DNA of 6,660 nucleotides from Burkholderiaceae bacterium (GTDB lineage Bacteria; Pseudomonadota; Gammaproteobacteria; Burkholderiales; Burkholderiaceae): the NCBI GenBank assembly GCA_947461805.1, contig CANHMJ010000077.1, forward strand, positions 1 to 6,660. The letters are read 5' to 3'. Of this stretch, positions 1 through 6,009 are shown in pieces. Within the stretch, counting starts at the first letter, position 1. Each line of letters starts with the position of its first letter. A program made the position numbers and the translations under genes. The notes under the pieces were generated by a model. That model saw nothing but the letters and a program-made list of their open reading frames with translations. It searched no databases and was not told the DNA's origin.

Positions 1-683
1 GGCTCTTGGTAGCGACGCTCTAAGATCGGTAAATAGGCTTCAATGAATGCATCACCCACAGCGCGCGTCATCGCAAAACTACGCTCAAACCCGAGCTCAT
101 TAAAGTCATCAAAAAAGACGCCCCCAATGCCCCGTGGTTCATTGCGGTGCTTTAAATAAAAATACTCGTCACACCATTTTTTAAATCTAGGATGCAGATC
201 GCCGCCAAAGGGATCAAGCGCATTCTTCGCAGTTTGGTGAAAGTGTTTGCAGTCCTCATCAACGCCATAGTAGGGGGTGAGATCAAAGCCACCGCCAAAC
301 CACCATACCGGGTCTTTATCCGGGGCTTGCGCAATAAAACAGCGTACGTTCATATGGGCGGTGGGTGCTTTTGGATTGCGCGGATGAAACACCAATGAGA
401 CGCCCATGGCCTCAAAACTACGGCCTGCCATCTCAGGGCGATTTTGGGTGGCAGTACTTGGCATTTTGTCACCACGAACATGTGAAAAGCCGACGCCACC
501 CTTTTCGAGGATGTTGCCATTTTCTAAAATGCAGGTTCGCCCCGATCCACGCAATGGACTGTCTTCTGGTTTTTGCCAGTTATCCGCAACAAATGCTTTG
601 CCATCAAGTGCGCTGGCAGCAGAAACGATGCGGTCCTGTAGGCCTAAGAAGTAGTCTTTCAGTACTTGTATGTCGATTTGCAA
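1..683 (-). CDS. hemF: Oxygen-dependent coproporphyrinogen III oxidase, 3'-truncated by window edge
   Basis: HemF catalyses the aerobic oxidative decarboxylation of coproporphyrinogen III to protoporphyrinogen IX, a late cytoplasmic step of heme synthesis. The 227 visible residues align throughout with E. coli HemF (299 aa), so about 70 C-terminal residues, including the dimerisation region, lie beyond the left edge. Visible landmarks are RSFEAMGVSLVFHP (residues 88-101), AHMNVR (109-114, with His110 matching the family's proton-donor histidine), VWWFGGGFDLTPYYG (126-140), His149, YLKHRNEPRGIGG (176-188) and FFDDF (190-194). The frame is open back to a TGA at 765-767 but contains no ATG or GTG. 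TTG at 681-683 is the only usual start, and it places the N-terminus level with E. coli HemF. A weak AGTGAG lies upstream. The start is 35 bases after the purD stop, so the gene is probably translated from a yebC-purD-hemF transcript. The family call is very secure; the start codon is inferred. Confidence 0.95.
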   Translation of the reverse strand, partial: MQIDIQVLKDYFLGLQDRIVSAASALDGKAFVADNWQKPEDSPLRGSGRTCILENGNILEKGGVGFSHVRGDKMPSTATQNRPEMAGRSFEAMGVSLVFHPRNPKAPTAHMNVRCFIAQAPDKDPVWWFGGGFDLTPYYGVDEDCKHFHQTAKNALDPFGGDLHPRFKKWCDEYFYLKHRNEPRGIGGVFFDDFNELGFERSFAMTRAVGDAFIEAYLPILERRYQE

Positions 684-718
684 ATTGAGCTCACTGGTCG
701 GGAAATGGGATGCTAAGC

Positions 719-1996
719 TTATTTTAGAGCGCGATGGCCAATATCGTGCCGATATTGCATGCCATCAAACTGGATTTGTTCAATGGTTTGGTAAGCCTCT
801 TTTTGAGCTCCCCGCACTGTATCAGCAAGGCCAACAACGCAGAGCACGCGGCCTCCGTTGGTATGCAATGTGCCGTCGGTCATGGTGGTGCCTGCATGAA
901 AGGTAATGGCGCTAGCGCTATCTTCTGGAATGCCAGTAATGGCATCGCCTTTACGTGGCGCATCTGGGTATTGGTGCGCTGCCAGCACAACCCCAAGGGC
1001 GGTACGGCGATCCCATTCCAGCTCCACTTCATTGAGCTTGCCGTCGACTGCTTTATCTAAGGCGTGAACCAAATCACTGCGCAGACGGGCCATGATCGGC
1101 TGGGTCTCTGGATCCCCCATACGGCAGTTGAACTCGAGGGTCTTGATTTGGCCATCAGGGCTAATCATTAAGCCAGCATACAAAAAGCCAGTGTATGGAA
1201 TGCCATCGGCTTTCATGCCCTGAATGGTGGGCATGATGACTTCACGCATGGCTTTGGCATGGATTTCAGGGGTGACTACTGGCGCTGGAGAATAGGCACC
1301 CATGCCGCCCGTATTGGGACCTTGATCGCCATCCAGTAAACGTTTGTGATCTTGACTCGTGGCGAGCGCTAAGGCATTTTTGCCATCGACCAGCACAATG
1401 AAACTCGCCTCTTCACCCGTTAAAAATTCTTCAATCACAACGCGCGCTCCAGCATTACCCAACTTATTATCAGCCAGCATCATATCGACGGCTGCGTGGG
1501 CTTCCATTAAGTCCATTGCCACTACGACACCTTTGCCAGCAGCCAGACCATCGGCTTTAATCACAATAGGCGCGCCCTTGAGATCAATGTAGGCATGCGC
1601 CTTTTGGGCATTGGAAAAGGTTTGGTAATCCGCAGTCGGGATCCCATGGCGTTTCATGAAGGCTTTGGAAAAATCCTTCGAAGATTCCAGTTGCGCTGCT
1701 AATTGGGTTGGTCCAAAAATACGCAAACCGGCATTGCGAAAGATATCCACAATCCCTGCAGCCAGGGGCGCTTCGGGTCCTACTACCGTTAAATGTATGT
1801 GTTCGCGTTTCGCAAAATCAGCAAGCCCTTGCAAATCAGCGATGGGAAGATTTTCAATGCCAGCATGGGTTTGTTTTGCGCTAGCGGTGCCGCCATTGCC
1901 CGGCGCAACAAAGATTTTTTGAACCTGAGGGGACTGCGCCATCTTCCATGCCAGGGCGTGTTCGCGGCCGCCGGAGCCAATAAGGAGAATCTTCAT
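719..1996 (-). CDS. purD: Phosphoribosylamine-glycine ligase (GAR synthetase)
   Basis: PurD joins glycine to 5-phosphoribosylamine using ATP, the second step of de novo purine synthesis, in the cytoplasm. The protein has 425 residues, full length for the family (E. coli PurD is about 429). The order of motifs is classic: the N-terminal nucleotide-like fold with GSGGREHA (7-14), GPEAPL (73-78), the ATP-grasp region with IKADGLAAGKG (146-156) and EEFLTGEEAS (189-198), the GPNTGGMGAYSP stretch (226-237), and the metal/ATP-binding LEFNCRMGDPE (287-297), followed by the C-terminal domain with GGRVLCVVG (381-389). The ATG at 1994-1996 begins the standard MKILLIGSGG N-terminus. No convincing Shine-Dalgarno sequence precedes it (the bases before the ATG read AAAATAATCCC). 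It lies 30 bases after the yebC stop and 35 bases before hemF, so it is probably the middle gene of the operon. No key residue appears to be missing. Confidence 0.98.
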   Translation of the reverse strand: MKILLIGSGGREHALAWKMAQSPQVQKIFVAPGNGGTASAKQTHAGIENLPIADLQGLADFAKREHIHLTVVGPEAPLAAGIVDIFRNAGLRIFGPTQLAAQLESSKDFSKAFMKRHGIPTADYQTFSNAQKAHAYIDLKGAPIVIKADGLAAGKGVVVAMDLMEAHAAVDMMLADNKLGNAGARVVIEEFLTGEEASFIVLVDGKNALALATSQDHKRLLDGDQGPNTGGMGAYSPAPVVTPEIHAKAMREVIMPTIQGMKADGIPYTGFLYAGLMISPDGQIKTLEFNCRMGDPETQPIMARLRSDLVHALDKAVDGKLNEVELEWDRRTALGVVLAAHQYPDAPRKGDAITGIPEDSASAITFHAGTTMTDGTLHTNGGRVLCVVGLADTVRGAQKEAYQTIEQIQFDGMQYRHDIGHRALK

Positions 1997-2026
1997 GGGA
2001 TTATTTTCTAAATGGTGTGCGTGTTT

Positions 2027-2749
2027 TTATTGGATGGAGGCATTCGTAAATACATCTTGAACGTCGTCCAAATTCTCTAAGACGTCTAATAGTTTTTGCA
2101 TGCTGTCGGCTTGGTCGCCTTCAAGGCTAATGTCGGTCTCAGGTCGCATCGTGACGGTGGCTAATTCAGCTTGAAAGCCTGCTGCCCGCAAGGCGTCTTG
2201 TACTTTAGAAAAATCAGGCACTGCCGTCAGCACTTCAATTGCGCCATCGTCATGGGTGATCACGTCAATCGCCCCCGCATCGAGTGCACATTCCATTAAT
2301 TGATCTTCATTGGTGCCGGGGGCAAATAGCAACTGACCACAGTGCTGGAATAAAAATGCCACCGATCCTTCGGTACCCATATTGCCGCCGTATTTAGTAA
2401 AAGCATGGCGCACTTCGGCAACGGTGCGCGTGCGGTTATCGGTCATGCAATCCACAATCACCGCGGCACCATTGATGCCGTAGCCTTCGTACCGAATCTC
2501 TTCGTAGTTCACGCCTTCAAGCGAGCCAGTTCCGCGCTGGATAGCCCGTTGCACGTTGTCGTTTGGCATATTCGAGTCTTTGGCTTTATCAATCGCTAAG
2601 CGTAAGCGGGGATTGGTGGCTAAATCTCCACCACCTAATTTAGCGGCAACGGTAATTTCTTTAATGAGCTTGGTCCAAATCTTGCCGCGCTTTTCGTCCT
2701 GACGACCCTTGCGATGCTGAATATTGGCCCATTTTGAGTGACCGGCCAT
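2027..2749 (-). CDS. yebC: YebC/PmpR (TACO1) family protein
   Basis: This is a 240-residue cytoplasmic protein of the YebC/TACO1 family, close to the E. coli length (246). Family members have been described as DNA-binding transcriptional regulators (PmpR in Pseudomonas). More recently they have been described as ribosome-associated factors that relieve stalling at proline-rich stretches, in line with mitochondrial TACO1. Which role applies here cannot be read from sequence. The signature N-terminus MAGHSKWANIQHRKGRQD (1-18) is intact, as are RYEGYGINGAAVIVD (86-100), DNRTRTVAEVRHAFTKYGG (104-122), GSVAFLF (128-134) and the acidic C-terminal LDDVQDVFTN (227-236). I chose the ATG at 2747-2749 because it begins the invariant MAGHSKW and has a good ribosome binding site 9 bases upstream. 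An in-frame TTG at 2828-2830 would add 27 non-conserved residues translated through a structured leader, and I reject it. It is the first gene of the apparent yebC-purD-hemF unit. Confidence 0.97.
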   Translation of the reverse strand: MAGHSKWANIQHRKGRQDEKRGKIWTKLIKEITVAAKLGGGDLATNPRLRLAIDKAKDSNMPNDNVQRAIQRGTGSLEGVNYEEIRYEGYGINGAAVIVDCMTDNRTRTVAEVRHAFTKYGGNMGTEGSVAFLFQHCGQLLFAPGTNEDQLMECALDAGAIDVITHDDGAIEVLTAVPDFSKVQDALRAAGFQAELATVTMRPETDISLEGDQADSMQKLLDVLENLDDVQDVFTNASIQ

Positions 2750-2757
2750 GCGGATTG

Positions 2758-2763
2758 ATCCTT
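2758..2763 (-). promoter_or_regulatory. Ribosome binding site of yebC
   Basis: On the minus strand AAGGAT, inside an A-rich stretch, lies with its AGGA core 9 bases before the ATG at 2747-2749. It decides the start in favour of the MAGHSKW N-terminus over the upstream in-frame TTG. The interleaved inverted repeats of the leader end 8 bases upstream of it. Confidence 0.8.
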
Positions 2764-2771
2764 TTTTAGTA

Positions 2772-2813
2772 ATTTTGCCTACAGACCCCAATTTTAGGCA
2801 AAATACGGGGTCT
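2772..2813 (-). promoter_or_regulatory. Structured yebC leader: interleaved inverted repeats (possible pseudoknot or two-state switch)
   Basis: Two perfect inverted repeats overlap in an A-B-A'-B' arrangement. ATTTTGCCTA at 2772-2781 pairs with TAGGCAAAAT at 2795-2804 (10 bp). AGACCCC at 2783-2789 pairs with GGGGTCT at 2807-2813 (7 bp). Read as yebC leader RNA, the order is 7-bp arm, GU, 10-bp arm, AAAUU, 7-bp arm, G, 10-bp arm, then UACUAAAAAAGGAUC with the ribosome binding site. Within the 7-bp hairpin, AUUUU and AAAAU can pair further, giving a stem of 7 plus 5 bp with a GCCU tetraloop. That loop is complementary to AGGC just downstream. The RNA could therefore fold as a loop-3' pseudoknot or switch between two exclusive hairpins. 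The repeats are seen directly; transcription through them and any regulatory role are inferred. No U-run follows, so it is not an intrinsic terminator. A double operator acting on DNA is the main alternative. Confidence 0.5.
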
Positions 2814-2934
2814 AAAGCCAAAAAGTTCAATTAATTTTATGGATTTAGCTTTGCAAGCCCAGTATCACGCTTTAAAACGAAAAAAACGACCTGACGTAAT
2901 GGGGCAATGAATCACCAAGACAACACACACTATT

Positions 2935-2938
2935 AGGA
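2935..2938 (+). promoter_or_regulatory. Ribosome binding site of the quinone oxidoreductase gene
   Basis: AGGA, in the context TATTAGGAATCAAT, lies 6 bases before the ATG at 2945 and supports that start. I found no convincing -35/-10 pair for this gene in the 195-base divergent intergenic region. Confidence 0.75.
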
Positions 2939-2944
2939 ATCAAT

Positions 2945-3931
2945 ATGAGTAAGGAAATCGTCAAAGCAATCCGCGTTACCGAAACAGGCGCCCCCGAGGT
3001 CATGAAATGGGTCGATGTGGAGCTCGGCGAACCTGGTCCAGGCGAAGTTTTAATCCGTCACCATGCCTGTGGCTTGAACTACATTGATGTGTACTTTCGC
3101 TCAGGCTACTATGCCCAGCCACTGCCCGGCGGGATTGGCATGGAAGGTGCTGGCGTAATTGAAAAAGTGGGGCCTGATGTTACCCACGTTAAGGTGGGCG
3201 ATCGTGTGGCCTATGCTGGCCGGCCTACCGGCGCTTATGCACAAGCCCGCATCATGCCTGCTGATATCTTGGTCAAGTTGCCCGATTCGATCTCCTTTGA
3301 GCAGGGCGCGGCCATGATGTTGCAGGGTTTAACGGTGCAATACCTTTTGAACGACAGCTATAAGGTGCAAAAGGGCGATACCGTTTTGTTTCATGCGATC
3401 GCTGGCGGCGTTGGCCTCATTGCGTGCCAGTGGCTTAAAGCGATTGGCGCCACTGTGATTGGTACGGTTGGCAGCCCTGAAAAAGCCGAGATTGCGAAAG
3501 CCTATGGTTGCGACCACGTGATCCTGTACCGCGAGGAAGACTTTGTAAAACGCGTCAAGGAAATTACGAGCGGCAAAGGTGTTCCGGTGGCCTATGACGC
3601 GGTGGGCAAAGATACCTTCATGCAAACCCTGGATTGTGTCTCCCCTCGTGGCATGGCCGTTTCCTTTGGAGGCGCTTCAGGCTCACCTCCCTTGCTCGAT
3701 CTGGGAATCCTCGCAAGCAAAGGTTCGCTCAAAGTAACAAGACCTACCGTAAGCACCTATGTACTTAATCGCAGCTTGCTCGAGCCAATGGCCGCGGATT
3801 TATTCGATAAAGTCAGTTCGGGTAAGGTCAAGATCGAGATTAAGCAGCGCTATGCCTTGAAAGATGCAGTGCAGGCACACCATGATCTAGAAGGCCGTAA
3901 AACCACCGGATCGACCATTCTGTTGCCTTAA
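2945..3931 (+). CDS. qor: NADPH:quinone oxidoreductase, zinc-independent MDR family
   Basis: This 328-residue protein is a medium-chain dehydrogenase/reductase of the QOR type, nearly the same length as E. coli Qor (327) and similar to it along the whole chain. Such enzymes reduce quinones in the cytosol with NADPH by one-electron transfer; the physiological substrate is often uncertain. The N-terminal GroES-like domain holds RHHACGLNYIDVYFRSG (38-54) and GMEGAGVIEKVGPDVTHVKVGDRVAY (65-90). It lacks the cysteine cluster of zinc-binding relatives. The Rossmann domain has the nucleotide-binding AIAGGVGLIACQWLKAIGA (151-169), followed by IGTVGSPEKAEIAKAYG (172-188), YREEDF (195-200) and SPRGMAVSFGGASG (233-246). 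The ATG at 2945 has a good ribosome binding site. The gene diverges from yebC and ends 66 bases before tRNA-Leu. Its partner genes, if any, are not visible; it appears to stand alone. Confidence 0.93.
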   Translation: MSKEIVKAIRVTETGAPEVMKWVDVELGEPGPGEVLIRHHACGLNYIDVYFRSGYYAQPLPGGIGMEGAGVIEKVGPDVTHVKVGDRVAYAGRPTGAYAQARIMPADILVKLPDSISFEQGAAMMLQGLTVQYLLNDSYKVQKGDTVLFHAIAGGVGLIACQWLKAIGATVIGTVGSPEKAEIAKAYGCDHVILYREEDFVKRVKEITSGKGVPVAYDAVGKDTFMQTLDCVSPRGMAVSFGGASGSPPLLDLGILASKGSLKVTRPTVSTYVLNRSLLEPMAADLFDKVSSGKVKIEIKQRYALKDAVQAHHDLEGRKTTGSTILLP

Positions 3932-3951
3932 TCGGATAGCAGCGCAGTATT

Positions 3952-3960
3952 TGTTACACT
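3952..3960 (+). promoter_or_regulatory. Possible extended -10 promoter for tRNA-Leu
   Basis: TGT followed by TACACT matches the extended -10 form (TGn plus a TATAAT-like hexamer, 4 of 6 bases). No good -35 hexamer lies at the usual spacing. Transcription would start near 3967, at the foot of the hairpin at 3968-3990 and about 31 bases before the mature tRNA. Co-transcription of the tRNA from qor is an alternative, since no terminator separates them. Confidence 0.4.
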
Positions 3961-3967
3961 CACACCT

Positions 3968-3990
3968 CTCAGCGGTTTTGTGCCGCTGAG
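3968..3990 (+). other. Perfect 8-bp hairpin between qor and tRNA-Leu
   Basis: CTCAGCGG (3968-3975) and CCGCTGAG (3983-3990) form an 8-bp GC-rich stem around a TTTTGTG loop, ending 7 bases before the tRNA 5' end. Neither side is followed by a T-run, so it is not a standard intrinsic terminator. It could be a degenerate terminator for qor, a 5'-end hairpin of the tRNA precursor, or a protective structure at the 3' end of the qor mRNA. Confidence 0.6.
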
Positions 3991-3997
3991 TTCACCC

Positions 3998-4082
3998 GCC
4001 TCGGTGATGGAATTGGTAGACGTGCCGGACTCAAAATCCGGTGCCGCAAGGCGTGTCGGTTCGAGTCCGACCCGAGGCACCA
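3998..4082 (+). tRNA. tRNA-Leu, anticodon CAA (reads UUG)
   Basis: This is an 85-base class II tRNA with the CCA end encoded at 4080-4082. The acceptor stem GCCTCGG (3998-4004) pairs perfectly with CCGAGGC (4072-4078), with discriminator A4079 as expected for leucine. The anticodon stem CCGGA/TCCGG encloses the loop CTCAAAA, giving anticodon CAA at 4032-4034. A long variable arm (GCC-GCAA-GGC, 4043-4052) is typical of Leu tRNAs. The T arm GTCGG/CCGAC encloses TTCGAGT (4060-4066). No intrinsic terminator is evident in the 34 bases before the convergent hydrolase gene ends at 4117. Confidence 0.98.
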
Positions 4083-4116
4083 TCGCTTAAAGCAGCTTGA
4101 TTAATGCTCTGTAAAG

Positions 4117-4974
4117 TTAATCGATAACTAATTGGTCGGCTCTTCCGGTCTTAATAATCACCCCAACAGCGTGCATTACGTCTTTTTCCTTGCCGCGGAA
4201 ACCATGTTCAGTAAATGCATTGCAGGCATTTCCCTTAAAGTCGCCTCCTCCTCTAACCGTGATTAGTGGAACTTTGTACTTATCCGTAATCGATTGAGCG
4301 CCAGCATAGGTGGTCAAGAAACAGGGATCTGCAACGTGATGAACAAAATATTGCGGAACCGTCGTTTTTTTATAATTAAAGCCGCCTAACTCTCGGTAGG
4401 AGTTCCTGGCATAAGGCTCAGTAATGGATGCCGTATGAATAGCGCCGGCATACCCACTGGGATTATGGAGCGGCATAAATGAGGAAGAAATCGTGCCCAT
4501 ACTTGTACCAATGAGCCAAACTTCCGAAATGGATGGAGTACGTCTCTTTACCTCGGTAATTAATGCATCGACATCTTCCTGCCTTTGCTTAGATGCCTGA
4601 TAAGTGCTTGTGCAATAGTCGCCGCTGTCGGATTGGCAATCCACAATAAGACTGGCAATGGTTTCATCAACTAAAAAATGCCGCGACCGTATTAAAAAAT
4701 TACCTGACAATCTGGAGCCAATCATCACGCCGTTCTCGACAACGGGCCGGACTACGGATGGATAACCTGGTAGTAAAACAGCTAATCGCGTTGGATTTTG
4801 GGAGGTTGAACTGGCTGTATAAACCCCGACTTGTTTTCTCTCGCCACCTATATCAACGGATATCAGTTCTTCGCTCAGATTGACAGCGTGAGCTGGAATA
4901 GTTTGAGCGCTTGCTGGATAAATCTGCAGCAAGGTCACGATGAAAAGCGGCTTTATAACGTATTTAAGGTTCAT
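4117..4974 (-). CDS. Secreted alpha/beta-hydrolase-like protein, substrate unknown
   Basis: From the ATG at 4972-4974 the protein has 285 residues. Residues 1-23 form a clear signal peptide: a Lys-containing start, the hydrophobic run PLFIVTLLQIYP, and ASA before a likely cleavage ahead of Gln24. It is therefore probably periplasmic or secreted. Landmarks fit a serine hydrolase: a strand and oxyanion-type turn LAVLLPGYPS (64-73), a nucleophile elbow GTSMG (156-160, Ser158), a candidate acid Asp216 in HHVADPC, and a candidate base His257 in FTEHGFRG. The triad is inferred from order and motif, not proven. Four cysteines (113, 121, 218, 251) could form two disulfides. An in-frame TTG at 5110-5112 would add 46 basic residues overlapping cysB, and I reject it. 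No good ribosome binding site precedes the chosen ATG. The gene follows the CysB-like regulator by 91 bases on the same strand and converges on tRNA-Leu. I cannot name a substrate or a family symbol. Confidence 0.78.
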   Translation of the reverse strand: MNLKYVIKPLFIVTLLQIYPASAQTIPAHAVNLSEELISVDIGGERKQVGVYTASSTSQNPTRLAVLLPGYPSVVRPVVENGVMIGSRLSGNFLIRSRHFLVDETIASLIVDCQSDSGDYCTSTYQASKQRQEDVDALITEVKRRTPSISEVWLIGTSMGTISSSFMPLHNPSGYAGAIHTASITEPYARNSYRELGGFNYKKTTVPQYFVHHVADPCFLTTYAGAQSITDKYKVPLITVRGGGDFKGNACNAFTEHGFRGKEKDVMHAVGVIIKTGRADQLVID

Positions 4975-5065
4975 GGATATCAAAAAATTTTCCAAAGTGA
5001 CGGCGTCTGTCCGATTCCTGATGGATACGTGTCGAATGTATAAATTTGTAGAGCGTACCCCATAC

Positions 5066-6007
5066 TTAAATCTGATAATTCTCTGGCGTATTCGACATCG
5101 CCTGTTCGACAATCTTTTTCGTCAAGGTGGGTGAGAATAATTCAATGAAGGTAAAGACAAAAGAGCGCAAGTAGGCACCTTGCTTCACTCCCAAGTGGGT
5201 GACGTTATTACCAAACAAATGCCCCACGGGGATGGCGCGTAAATTGCGATCGCGTTCTGCATCAAAAGCAACGCCTGCAACAATACCAATGCCCATGCCC
5301 ACTTCGACATAGGTCTTAATTACATCTGCATCGATGGCCTCTAAAATAATGCCCGCTTGCACATTGCGCTGAGCAAACGCGGCGTCAATTTTATTGCGCC
5401 CAGCAAATGCTTTGTCATAGGTAATCAATGGGTACTTGCCGAGCTCTTCGATCGTAATCGAACGCGCACTGAGTAAGGGGTGATTGACCGGGACGATCAG
5501 CAAGTGCTGCCATTGGTAACCTGGTAGCGCGATAACACCTTCACAATTGGCAATGCCTTCCGTTGCAATTGCAATGTCCGCTGCATCGTGCAAGAGCATA
5601 TCGGCGATTTGTGAGGGGCTACCTTGCGCAATGCTGACGCGGACCTTCGGAAAGCGCTTGGTAAATTCCGTTAAGACTTTGGGCAGGGCGTAGCGGGCTT
5701 GCGTATGGGTGGTCGCAATTACAAAACTGCCTTGGTCTTGGGTTGCAAAATCTTGCCCAACCCGCTTTAGGGTCTCGACCTCATCTAAGATCCGCTCAAT
5801 GGAGAGCAGGATCCGCTTGCCCGGTTCGGTCAGCGAGCGTATGCGCTTACCGTGGCGACGAAAGATCTCGACGCCCAGCTCGTCTTCAAGCTCAATAATC
5901 GCCTTTGAAACCCCAGGTTGGGATGTGAAGAGGACTTTCGCAGCAGAAGTCAGGTTAAATTGCTGGCGAACGGCTTCGCGTACAAAGCGAAATTGATGCA
6001 AATTCAT
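5066..6007 (-). CDS. cysB: CysB-family LysR-type transcriptional regulator
   Basis: This 313-residue LysR-type protein closely resembles CysB, the activator of cysteine and sulfate assimilation genes that responds to N-acetylserine or O-acetylserine, sulfide and thiosulfate. The N-terminal winged helix-turn-helix (about 1-60) includes TSAAKVLFTSQPGVSKAI (20-37) and LEDELGVEIFRRHGKR (40-55). The effector domain keeps the CysB hallmark IATTHTQARYALP (97-109, Thr100, Thr102 and Gln103), QGSPSQIAD (128-136), AIATE with Thr149 (146-150), and DADVIKTYVEVGMGIGIVA further on. Numbering matches E. coli CysB without gaps to this point. The ligand-contacting Thr202 of the enterobacterial protein is Ala202 here. 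The C-terminus is about 11 residues shorter than E. coli CysB. The ATG at 6005-6007 has AAGGA 8 bases upstream. It lies 62 bases after lptG. No sulfur-assimilation gene is visible in the window, so the targets lie elsewhere; the paralogue Cbl is a less likely alternative. Confidence 0.9.
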   Translation of the reverse strand: MNLHQFRFVREAVRQQFNLTSAAKVLFTSQPGVSKAIIELEDELGVEIFRRHGKRIRSLTEPGKRILLSIERILDEVETLKRVGQDFATQDQGSFVIATTHTQARYALPKVLTEFTKRFPKVRVSIAQGSPSQIADMLLHDAADIAIATEGIANCEGVIALPGYQWQHLLIVPVNHPLLSARSITIEELGKYPLITYDKAFAGRNKIDAAFAQRNVQAGIILEAIDADVIKTYVEVGMGIGIVAGVAFDAERDRNLRAIPVGHLFGNNVTHLGVKQGAYLRSFVFTFIELFSPTLTKKIVEQAMSNTPENYQI

Positions 6008-6009
6008 GA

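Noticed and set aside
152..1060. Open frames on the plus strand across hemF and purD
   Set aside because: They are shadows of clearly recognised genes on the other strand, have no recognisable protein features and lack consistent ribosome binding sites.
2750..2813. Resemblance of the yebC leader to a preQ1-type small pseudoknot riboswitch (A-rich stretch next to the ribosome binding site)
   Set aside because: The stem lengths and loop sequences do not fit the preQ1 consensus as I know it, and yebC is not a queuosine gene. Only the general topology is shared.
2747..2830. N-terminal extension of YebC from an in-frame TTG at 2828-2830 (27 extra residues)
   Set aside because: The invariant MAGHSKW start with a good ribosome binding site lies at 2749, and the extension runs through the structured leader with no conserved sequence.
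2814..2900. A sigma-70 promoter for yebC (for example TTGCAA or TTGAAC as -35)
   Set aside because: No hexamer pair at 16-18 base spacing has a convincing -10, so I do not report a position.
3998..4120. tRNA-Leu 3' end as an integration (att) site
   Set aside because: No copy of the tRNA 3' segment recurs elsewhere in the window and no integrase is present. A distant second copy outside the window cannot be excluded.
4972..5112. N-terminal extension of the hydrolase from TTG at 5110-5112, overlapping cysB
   Set aside because: It would bury a clean signal peptide behind 46 Arg-rich residues that include the out-of-frame cysB tail. The ATG at 4974 gives a normal secreted protein.
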